64,000 bases of DNA from RGZA01 sp041917755 (GTDB lineage: Bacteria; Pseudomonadota; Alphaproteobacteria; UBA9219; RGZA01). This document shows positions 8,976 to 17,100 of this stretch, piece after piece. The notes below the pieces were generated by a model, which saw only the letters and a list, made by a program, of their open reading frames with translations, ran no database searches and was not told the origin of the DNA. The DNA lies in assembly GCA_041917755.1 (NCBI GenBank), contig JAYRWY010000006.1:181621-245620 (forward strand). The letters are read 5' to 3'. Positions within the stretch are counted from its first letter, which is position 1. Each line of letters begins with the position of its first letter. A program made the translations under genes and the position numbers.

Positions 8976-9653
8976 TTAAAATACGCGGGATACAGCGCGC
9001 AGGATTTTGGCTGTCTCACTATCCAAATCACCCGTAACACGGTGCTGCACGAACCGACGCTGGAATGCCTTGATGGCAGCATGTAATCCTTGTTCATCAA
9101 TCCCGCAATCATAGCCGATTTTACTCAACAATGTTTCGGCATCTACCATGCTCAACGGGTGGCTATCCTGTTCGATACATTCCGGCCATACGCCAATCCC
9201 GTGTGATGCCAGCATTTTCCAGTTAAACAACTCGCCCGGGTCTTCCTTGCGCATCGGCGCGATGTCGGAATGGCCTAAAAATGCAGTGGCGGGCAATTTA
9301 TATCGTGCCTTTATTTCCGTGCATAACGTTACCACCGCGCGCATTTGCGCGTCTGGAAATGCACGGTAACCAAACTCATGCCCCGGGTTTACAATTTCAA
9401 TACCGATGGAATGGGAATTGATATCTACTATCCCGCGCCAAAAACTTTTTCCGGCATGCCATGCGCGCAGACTTTCTTCGACCAATGAATAAACCGTGCC
9501 ATCTTCTTCAATGACATAATGCGCACTGACTTTGGATTGTGGATCGCACAGCCGTGCAATCGCCGATGCGCCATCACGCATACCAGTATAATGCAGGATA
9601 ACCAAATCCGGCGCAGAACATCCCTTACGGGGTTCAAAATTGGGTGACCGCAT
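8976..9653 (-). CDS. N-acetylmuramoyl-L-alanine amidase (AmpD/amidase_2 type) with C-terminal peptidoglycan-binding-like domain
   Basis: The 225-residue zinc amidase cleaves the bond between N-acetylmuramate and the stem peptide. The likely zinc ligands are His in VILHYTGM, His in FLGHSDIAP and Asp in RKEDPGELF. The order HYT, NSHSIGIEIVNPG, GHSDIAP, KxDPG is that of AmpD-like amidases. Residues of about 165-225 form a small helical domain (AAIKAFQRRFVQHRVTGDLD) like PG_binding_1. I see no signal peptide, so a cytoplasmic role in wall recycling is likely. It lies six bases after the J-protein gene stop on the same strand. Confidence 0.93.
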   Translation of the reverse strand: MRSPNFEPRKGCSAPDLVILHYTGMRDGASAIARLCDPQSKVSAHYVIEEDGTVYSLVEESLRAWHAGKSFWRGIVDINSHSIGIEIVNPGHEFGYRAFPDAQMRAVVTLCTEIKARYKLPATAFLGHSDIAPMRKEDPGELFNWKMLASHGIGVWPECIEQDSHPLSMVDAETLLSKIGYDCGIDEQGLHAAIKAFQRRFVQHRVTGDLDSETAKILRAVSRVF

Positions 9654-9658
9654 GGCGT

Positions 9659-10465
9659 TTACGCTCCGGCTGCTTTTTTGATTTTGGTGTACGCGTCGTT
9701 AATCAGAACTGTTTTTTCCTGTGCACGCTGCAACGCAAAGGTGTTTCGGCCTTGCCAGCGATCCGGGTGAAATTCCTGTACCAATCGCTTATAGGCCTTT
9801 GCCGCCGCATCCAATGATGCACCCGTGGGCAATCCCAATATCTGATACGGGTCATATAACGCATCCGGCAAATAACCTTTAATCGTGGCCAATGCCGCAA
9901 AATCATCGGCACTGTAATTCAATTTTACGGCAATCTGCTCCATGGTCGTCATGGTCGCCCGGTCAAGCGTGTGGTGCCCTGCCTGGGTACTGTCTACCGC
10001 CAAATCCAGCAGACATGCGAGCATATCATGCAATTTTTCAGGCTTGCCTGCACCTTCAATGCGCAACTGGGTAAGTGCATAATCCACTTCCGACGTCGCG
10101 GCTGCATCTGCGGCAACAATTCGCCCGATGTAACGCAAGGTGGATGCATTCAGCACATAGAAATTTTTTAATATTGCTATTGCCTTGGTGGGCTTGGCTA
10201 GCGCCGGAAACGCATACGCCTTAGCCAGCATCACTAATGCCACCACCGTGGGTGCATCATGTGTCTTGGGCGTTGGCGTTTGCGCTGCTTTCATGTGTTG
10301 ATGATGTCCAACCGACAAAAAGTGCTCCCATTCATCATAGGCTAACCCTGCCAGCATACCAAGAATTGCGCCCCAAACACCATAGGCAACAAAGCCCAAT
10401 GCCGCGCCAATCAACTTACCCTTATGTTCATCAAACGGATTTTTCTTTAGCAGTAGTGCTTTCAC
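9659..10465 (-). CDS. DjlA-like membrane-anchored J-domain co-chaperone
   Basis: The 268-residue protein starts with a short glycine-rich membrane segment (about 15-42, GKLIGAALGFVAYGVWGAILGMLAGLAYDEW). The middle (about 75-185) is helical and TerB-like, and the C-terminus is a J domain (about 205-268: DPYQILGLPTGASLDAAAKAYKRL, with the essential HPD in EFHPDRW). This domain order is that of DjlA, which stimulates the DnaK ATPase at the inner membrane. The start is the ATG at 10465. It is followed by the amidase gene. Confidence 0.88.
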   Translation of the reverse strand: MKALLLKKNPFDEHKGKLIGAALGFVAYGVWGAILGMLAGLAYDEWEHFLSVGHHQHMKAAQTPTPKTHDAPTVVALVMLAKAYAFPALAKPTKAIAILKNFYVLNASTLRYIGRIVAADAAATSEVDYALTQLRIEGAGKPEKLHDMLACLLDLAVDSTQAGHHTLDRATMTTMEQIAVKLNYSADDFAALATIKGYLPDALYDPYQILGLPTGASLDAAAKAYKRLVQEFHPDRWQGRNTFALQRAQEKTVLINDAYTKIKKAAGA

Positions 10466-10531
10466 AAACCTGTCTCGCCAGTTTACATGTGAAAATGGAC
10501 GCAGCGAGTCACACCCCTCTGCGTCAAAACC

Positions 10532-11239
10532 TTATACTTCTTTGTTGTAATAGGTTCCGTTCGCAGAATCGAACAGACCACCATACACCTGATTAAGCAA
10601 CTGGTTCAGGCTGGCACCACTTTGCGAATATGCCGAAGCATATGTCGTGCGCGGTGCCGGGGTTTCGGTGGTGTCATAATCGCTTTCGTAATACTTGGTC
10701 GTTGAAATCTGTATCGCATAGTTGGGGGTTACAGTGTTCAGCGTACCGGTTTCACGCGTTACCTTGATAAAATAGGTACCTTTGGTGATATCAAGATTTT
10801 GCGCGCCAGCCTTCTGGAAGTTTTCATACTTCTCGCCAAACTTGGCTTCGCTGTCACCAATCACGCGGCCTTTGGCATCAAGAATTTGAACGCGCACGCC
10901 TTTATCTGTCGTAACGGCAATTCCCAGTTTTTCATCGGTTGTCGCGGTGAATTTGAAAAAATCTACGCCATCGTTTTTGGTCAACGCACTAATCACGTTC
11001 AGGCGCGTTTTACCTTCGGTCAGGTTACCGATGTCACGTGCAGTTAATGTGCTGTCACCGGTGACATCACTCGAACCTTGCTTATAACCGCGAATATTTT
11101 TTGGGGGATCTTTATCGTACAGTGGGTTGACAGGCTTGCTCGATTTTTTATCCGTCTCAATATTCAATGCCGCCTTCTGCAAATAATATTTTGCAAGAAT
11201 GGTATCGACACTTTTTTTGATTTCGGCTGCGGTGGCCAT
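10532..11239 (-). CDS. Hypothetical protein with PPC-like beta-sandwich region
   Basis: The product has 235 residues and is not recognised as a named family. The N-terminal 25 residues are helical (AAEIKKSVDTILAKYYLQKAALN). The middle (about 55-185) has the pattern of bacterial pre-peptidase C-terminal-like beta domains: DIGNLTEGKTRLNVISALTK, DFFKFTATTDEKLGIAV, VRVQILDAKGRVIGDS, LDITKGTYFIKVTR. The tail is rich in Tyr, Ser and Thr and contains YESDYD. No signal peptide is visible. ATG 11239 is chosen; TTG 11251 with AGGA five bases upstream is an alternative adding four residues. It stands alone, 66 bases from the J-protein gene. Confidence 0.72.
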   Translation of the reverse strand: MATAAEIKKSVDTILAKYYLQKAALNIETDKKSSKPVNPLYDKDPPKNIRGYKQGSSDVTGDSTLTARDIGNLTEGKTRLNVISALTKNDGVDFFKFTATTDEKLGIAVTTDKGVRVQILDAKGRVIGDSEAKFGEKYENFQKAGAQNLDITKGTYFIKVTRETGTLNTVTPNYAIQISTTKYYESDYDTTETPAPRTTYASAYSQSGASLNQLLNQVYGGLFDSANGTYYNKEV

Positions 11240-11274
11240 CTCAAACCCCAATAAGTTCCTGAAGGTTATTCTGG

Positions 11275-11301
11275 CCTTAAAACCTTAATAACGTTTTAAG
11301 G
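11275..11301. repeat. AT-rich inverted repeat between tauE-like gene and hypothetical gene
   Basis: Perfect 9-base arms CCTTAAAAC and GTTTTAAGG are separated by 9 bases. The repeat lies after the stop of the TauE-like gene and before the start of the 10532-11239 gene, both on the minus strand. No U-run follows on either strand, so it is either a weak terminator or an operator for the downstream gene. Confidence 0.45.
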
Positions 11302-11325
11302 GAAAAAGCTGCCTAGTGAACAATA

Positions 11326-12150
11326 TCAATGGATTAGCACACCATAAAGCATCTTGCCGGCAATAAATAACAGAAAGGCACCGAATATCCGGCGCAGCAC
11401 TTCACGGCTCAGGAAATGGGCGACTTTTGCTCCCACTGGTGCCAGTAAGGCGGTCGTGGGCAACAACACCGCCAACCCCATCAAATTGACAAAGCCAAGC
11501 GAGTATGGCGGCAATCCTTCATGCCCCCATCCGCTGAGGATGTAACCGGCTGCGCCCGGCAATGCGATGATAACCCCGAATGCAGATGATGTTCCAACCG
11601 CACGCTGCATGGGCACATTATACGCGGCCAAGGTTGGTACACTCAATGCACCACCGCCCACACCAACCAAAGATGAGAACGTGCCGATGAAGGCTGCAAT
11701 GGCGCGTTGAATATTTGCTATCGGCAAACTGTCGCGGATAACTTTGCCATGCTTGCCCATCAGCATATAAAACGAAATCAGAATTAGGAATGACCCGAAT
11801 ACCAATCGTAACGTATCACCCGACATTTGCGCAGCGAGCAACGCGCCAAGCACAGAACCGCCCCCAATAAACGGCCCCCATATTTTCAAAATATCCTGAT
11901 CGACCGAACCGCGTTTTTCATGCGCCCGTGATGATGATAGCGATGTCGCGATGATGGTCGCCAGCGAGGTAGCAATCGATACATGCATCGCCACATCCTG
12001 CGAAATGCCCATATGGGTAAACCAGTAATACAGAACCGGCACGGTCACGGTGCCACCGCCCACCCCGAATAATCCGGCAATAAATCCGGCAACGGTTCCC
12101 GCCGCGACCAGCATCGCTAAATCCGGCAGATATTGGGCTAACTCATTCAT
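11326..12150 (-). CDS. TauE/SafE (sulfite exporter) family permease
   Basis: The 274-residue integral membrane protein has about eight hydrophobic segments arranged as two repeats. Each repeat carries the family's glycine-rich motif: AGFIAGLFGVGGGTVTVPVL near residue 20 and FSSLVGVGGGALSVPTL near residue 160. The family moves sulfite, sulfoacetate or other small organosulfur anions; the substrate here cannot be told. A 16-base palindrome lies about 23 bases upstream of the ATG and suggests control by a repressor that is not encoded next to it. Confidence 0.9.
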   Translation of the reverse strand: MNELAQYLPDLAMLVAAGTVAGFIAGLFGVGGGTVTVPVLYYWFTHMGISQDVAMHVSIATSLATIIATSLSSSRAHEKRGSVDQDILKIWGPFIGGGSVLGALLAAQMSGDTLRLVFGSFLILISFYMLMGKHGKVIRDSLPIANIQRAIAAFIGTFSSLVGVGGGALSVPTLAAYNVPMQRAVGTSSAFGVIIALPGAAGYILSGWGHEGLPPYSLGFVNLMGLAVLLPTTALLAPVGAKVAHFLSREVLRRIFGAFLLFIAGKMLYGVLIH

Positions 12151-12172
12151 TTTTTATTATTTCGAAAAAGAA

Positions 12173-12188
12173 TTGAACGCCCGTTCAA
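12173..12188. promoter_or_regulatory. Palindromic operator candidate upstream of the TauE/SafE gene
   Basis: TTGAACG-CC-CGTTCAA is a perfect palindrome with 7-base arms, 23-38 bases upstream of the permease start on the minus strand. Size and symmetry are like operators of TetR-type repressors. The regulator is unknown, and the role is inferred from position only. Confidence 0.5.
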
Positions 12189-12295
12189 GATGGGTGGCAT
12201 AACGCTATATGACAAGCCGCAAACGCCGACTCAATCACTATTTCGAGGTGTGTGTGACGAATTAGACTCGCTGTGAGGCCAACCAGCGATGCTGA

Positions 12296-13468
12296 CTAGG
12301 TAATAATCGCGTTGGCCACATCATCAATCAGCCAACCTTGGTATTGGCGCACGCCAAGCTTCTGGCCAAGGTTCAATGCTTCTTCATGGTCGCAATGGCT
12401 GAAAATCAATTTTTCAGGTGGCAGGCTTTGCAATGCTTCCATGACTTCGGGGCTGGTCATGCCTGCCCATTTTTCACGCGTCACATTGATTTTAAAATAA
12501 TCGACATTCATGCCACTAAATTTGATGTATGGCAGCACTGATGCGGTGATGCCATCAATTCCGACATTAAATCCCTCTTCCTTCAATACGCCCAACGCAT
12601 TGCAGGTGGTGGTATAATTTAAAAACAGCTCCGAGCGGTGAATTTCAAAATTCACATTGCGCCGCGACGTTTTGGGTAACACATGGCAGAACTGCGCAAA
12701 CGCGGATGACAACACGGTCTCCACCGACAGGTTAAGGCCGATATGCTTGTTTTCCCATTGCTCGGTGTGGCTTGCAAATTCCAACAGCAATTTGCGATCC
12801 AGCGAATAGCATAGCTCGAGGAACAAACGTTGCGGTGTTTCCAGAATAAGCCGCGGGAAGCGCTCCCGCTTTAAATCCGTGACGCTGACAAAAAAGTCGA
12901 TGGATTTTTTTTCCCAAATTCCCCTATCACCCTGCATATAAATAGGCTGGGTGCGGATATACCGTTTGATATCGATATTCTCGAGCAGCGCCTCAACCTG
13001 ACTAAGGCTCCACGCGGTAAGCGGGCCAAAGACATGTTCGTCTTGCAGAGCCCGGGTTGCACTCTGCATCGCGCCAATATGTTCGGCCGCATTGGAAAGT
13101 TCAACATAGGCGTTGGCCCGCTCACGCAAGCCGGAATACTGCTTGGGCAATTCATAAGCGATAACAGACTTATCGGTATCAGCATGCGGCCGGTCAGGAA
13201 ACATCATGACAAATAATTCGTGCTTCAACTGTTCCAATGTCTGGGCAGGCAGTGCAGCAAACACCAAAAACAAATCGCCATTGCCCATGGCAAAGGCTTC
13301 GCCGCGATGTTTTTTAATGACCTGACGCATGGCGGTCTCTACCGCATCGCTATCCTCGGGGCTGTAATCTTCTAATTCACGGATGACATTAATCACCGTT
13401 TGCGGCGAATTGAGCCGATTGAAACGACGAATAGCGAGGATGAAATCTTGTTCAGCAATCATAGCCAT
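12296..13468 (-). CDS. Degenerate EAL-domain protein
   Basis: The 390-residue cytoplasmic protein has a C-terminal half (about 155-390) that follows the EAL phosphodiesterase fold but not its active site. The segments NFEIHRSELF, FNVGIDGI, VDYFKINV, KLIFSHCD and YQGWLIDD occupy the places of the motifs E-x-T/E, DDFG, K-I-D, EGVE and QGY. The EAL tripeptide and several metal-binding acids are missing. I infer a non-enzymatic c-di-GMP-binding or protein-binding role. The N-terminal half (about 1-150) is a separate domain, possibly a remnant GGDEF fold. No start-site SD is obvious; ATG 13462 is an alternative start. Confidence 0.75.
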   Translation of the reverse strand: MAMIAEQDFILAIRRFNRLNSPQTVINVIRELEDYSPEDSDAVETAMRQVIKKHRGEAFAMGNGDLFLVFAALPAQTLEQLKHELFVMMFPDRPHADTDKSVIAYELPKQYSGLRERANAYVELSNAAEHIGAMQSATRALQDEHVFGPLTAWSLSQVEALLENIDIKRYIRTQPIYMQGDRGIWEKKSIDFFVSVTDLKRERFPRLILETPQRLFLELCYSLDRKLLLEFASHTEQWENKHIGLNLSVETVLSSAFAQFCHVLPKTSRRNVNFEIHRSELFLNYTTTCNALGVLKEEGFNVGIDGITASVLPYIKFSGMNVDYFKINVTREKWAGMTSPEVMEALQSLPPEKLIFSHCDHEEALNLGQKLGVRQYQGWLIDDVANAIIT

Positions 13469-13562
13469 AGATTAAAAGATGATGCATCACACAGCAAAGC
13501 AAATCACACATGCCTACTGTGCAACGATTCATTTAACAATTCATCAAGTGGTAAGGCTAATG

Positions 13563-14024
13563 CTAGCTAACCAAAAAAATCGCTTCTACTTCAACGGGTG
13601 CGTTTGATGGTAATGCGGCAACGCCCACGGCACTGCGGCTGTGTTTACCGGCATCCCCCAACACATCAATCAGCAATTGGGAGGTACCATTAATCACCGC
13701 AGGTTGCTGGTTGAAATCGGGCATCGAGGCGACGAATCCCGTCAGTTTGACGCATTGTTTAATCTTATCCAGCCCCACGGCGGCTTGAACCTGCGCCAAA
13801 ATATGCAGCCCGCATAGGCGCGCACAGGCCTGCGCTTGCTCCAAATTCACATCACGACCCACAATCCCCGGGTGAAGCACTTCGCCATTTTGCCGTGGTA
13901 GTTGCCCTGAGACAAAAAGCAGGTCGCCTGCCCGCTGCGTCGCAACATAGGCTGCCACTGGGTTTGCAGGCGTTGGCAGGGTAATACCGAGCGCTAAAAG
14001 GCGTTCTGAAGGTTGTGTGGGCAT
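13563..14024 (-). CDS. RidA family protein
   Basis: The 153-residue protein belongs to the YjgF/YER057c/UK114 (RidA) superfamily, whose best-known members hydrolyse reactive enamine/imine intermediates from PLP enzymes. Typical segments are LLFVSGQLPRQNG, VKLTGFVASMPDF and the C-terminal SRSAVGVAALPSNAPVEVEAIF, with the arginine that binds substrate carboxylate in RidA present. The length and the N-terminal extension resemble the subgroup of about 150 residues rather than classical RidA of about 130. It is divergent from the glutamate dehydrogenase gene across 153 bases. Confidence 0.93.
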   Translation of the reverse strand: MPTQPSERLLALGITLPTPANPVAAYVATQRAGDLLFVSGQLPRQNGEVLHPGIVGRDVNLEQAQACARLCGLHILAQVQAAVGLDKIKQCVKLTGFVASMPDFNQQPAVINGTSQLLIDVLGDAGKHSRSAVGVAALPSNAPVEVEAIFLVS

Positions 14025-14152
14025 GATTTGTTCACCTGTGGGTTGGTATTGGGAAGGTTATATACAGAAAAGAGCTTCAGCATAGCCAAAAGACTTGAGA
14101 TTTCCTACTACTGTTGTCATCTTTCATTCCACATTAAGTTTTAGGACTAACC

Positions 14153-14168
14153 CCTTTTCTGAAAAAGG
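14153..14168 (+). promoter_or_regulatory. Hairpin containing the glutamate dehydrogenase ribosome binding site
   Basis: CCTTTTCTGAAAAAGG can form a 6-base-pair stem with a CTGA loop. Its 3' arm is the Shine-Dalgarno sequence (AAAAAGG) of the GTG start at 14178. The hairpin could reduce initiation unless opened. The effect is inferred. Confidence 0.4.
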
Positions 14169-14177
14169 TTTTTCATC

Positions 14178-17100
14178 GTGACCGCAGCCCGCTCAAAAGC
14201 AAAAAAAACCAAATCGGCTCCGCAAATCAAAGAGACAAAATCACACTCGTCCGGCAAGTCTTCCAACTCCGGCCAGCTATCCAAAAATGCCAATGAAGTG
14301 AAAAAAGTTCTCTCCACCCACATCCCGGCACGGGACAGAACCCAATTCCACGATCAAGACCTTTCCGCCATCGCTGACAGCTTCACCGCCTTTGTCCATG
14401 AACGCAAACGTGGCACCGCCAAGCTTCGTGTCCTTAACCCCTCTATCAAGAAAGACGGCTATGTCAGCCGCCACACCGTTATCATGGTGGCAAATGACGA
14501 CATGCCCTTTTTGGTGGATTCAACCACTGGCGAATTGAACCGCATGGGTCTGGGCATCCATTTGGTGGTACACCCGGTTGTGCATGTGGTTCGTAATGAC
14601 CGCAACCAGTTCCTGAACTTTGCGAACAAAACAACTGACCAAAATGAGTTATTGGTTGAATCCTGGATGTATATCGAAATCGATGAAACCCATGACTCCG
14701 CCAAACTGCAGGAAATTGCCAATAATCTGGAACGTGTGCTTGCCAATGTACGCGTGGCAGTTCGTGACTGGTCGGCGATGCGCACCAAGATCATGGAAAC
14801 CATCACCGATTTACCTCGCAATGAATCCGTTGGCTTACCCGTGGGTGAACGCGAAGAAACCGCCAACTTCCTTGCATGGTTGGAAGCGGATAACTTCACC
14901 TTCCTTGGCGCACGTGATTATCACGTAACCGGCACCGGTAAAAACATGCATCTGGTGACTACCCCTGGCACCGGCCTTGGTATTTTAAGTGAACCGGTAT
15001 CGGTCATGTTCTTTGGCGATGAAGGCGAAGGTAGCCAGCCATCCGACATCCATCACTTCCTTGAACGCAAACAACTCGCGCTTATTACCAAAACCTATAA
15101 ACATTCCGTGGTTCACCGCACCACGCCGATGGATGCAGTTCTCATCAAGCGCTACAACAACGAAGGTAAATTGGTTGGCGAACGTTTATTCGTCGGCCTG
15201 TTCACCTCCTCTTCCTATAATCGCCTGGCCAAAGACGTTCCACTCATCCGCGAAAAAATCAGCTACGCGCTGGAACATGCGGGCCTCGATCCACGCAGCT
15301 ATAACGGCAAGGTTTTTACGCATATTCTCAATTCCTATCCGCGCGATGAACTGTTCCAGATTTCATCCAAGGAATTGCTGGAAACCGCGCTTGGCATTCT
15401 TGATTTACAAGAACGCCAACGTCTTGCGTTATTTGTACGCCATGACGCATTTGAACGCTTTGTAAACTGCCTCATTTACGTGCCACGTGATTTATACATC
15501 ACCAAGCTGCGCAAAGAATTCCAACGCATCTTGATGACCACCTTCAAAGGTGTGCATGCCGACTATAATGTCAAAATTACCAATGAATCCTTGGCACAGA
15601 TTTTTATCGTGGTGCGCACTGACAAAGGTCACATCCCCAAATACGACAAAGCCAAGCTTGAACACGAACTGGAAGACGCAAGCCGTGGCTGGTCAGGCCG
15701 TCTGCGCGGCGAACTCATCGCCGCCTTTGGTGAAAACCAAGGCCTCAAGCATGCCGAAAAATATGCCGAAGCTTTCCCCGATGCATATTGCGATACCGTG
15801 AATGCCAATGAATCCCTAAAAGATTTGGCCTTCATCGAAGATGTGCTCAAACACAATTCGCTGGAACTCAATCTCTATCGTCCTGTTGGCGCAAGCCCAG
15901 AGCGCATTCATCTGAAATGGTTCTCCCCATCCCAGCCGCTATCCCTCTCCCTCATTCTGCCGATGATGCAGGATATGGGTCTGAAAACTAATGCGGTGCT
16001 TGGCCCTTATGAAATCAAACCACAGGGCGAGCCCAAAACCGTGTGGATCCAGGATTGCCAAGCCGAGGTAAAATCCGGCATTGAGATTAATCTGGAACAG
16101 GTAAAATCCAAATTTGAAGAATGCCTCATCAAAGTATGGAACAACGAAGTCGAAGCCGATGCCTACAACCAGCTTATCCTGCTGGCGGATTTGACATGGC
16201 GCGAAGTCATTATCCTGCGCGCGATTGGTAAGTATCTTCGTCAGGCCCGCCTGCCCTATTCCGAGCAAGCGATTATCCGCACACTATCCCAACACCCCAA
16301 GGCCGCACGCTTATTGGCGCAATTGTTCATTGCCCGTCATAACCCGGAATTGGGCAAAGATGGCGCAAAGCAATCCGCCAAAATCGAAAAGGACATCGCC
16401 GAATATTTGCGCGATGTCAGCCTGCTGGAAGAAGACCGCATTTTACGCCGCGCCTTGAATGTCATTCAAAATACACTACGCACCAACTACTTCCAAAAGG
16501 ACGAAAACGGTCAGCCCAAATCCTATCTCTCATTTAAACTCGACAGCAAAAAGCTGGATGGTCTGCCACTGCCACGCCCTCACGTTGAAATTTTTGTCTA
16601 CAGCCCACGCACCGAAGCCATCCATCTTCGTGGCGGTAAGGTTGCACGCGGCGGTATCCGCTGGTCAGATAGACGCGAAGATTTCCGTACCGAAGTCTTG
16701 GGCCTTATGAAGGCACAACAGGTCAAAAACACCGTGATTGTGCCCGTTGGTTCCAAGGGCGGCTTTGTGGTGAAAAACCCGAAACCAGCCGATATGGGTA
16801 AAGAAGGCATCGCTTGCTATCAAATCATGATGCGTGGCTTGCTTGATATCACAGATAACCGCGTAGGCGAAAAAATTGTTCCGCCCAAAAACGTGGTTCG
16901 CCATGACGAGGATGATCCATATCTGGTTGTTGCCGCCGATAAGGGCACCGCGAAATTCTCCGATATCGCCAATGCACTTTCCATCGAATACGGCTTCTGG
17001 CTGGGCGATGCGTTTGCATCGGGCGGCTCGGCGGGCTACGACCATAAGGGCATGGGCATCACCGCACGTGGCGCATGGGAAGGCATCAAACGCCACTTCC

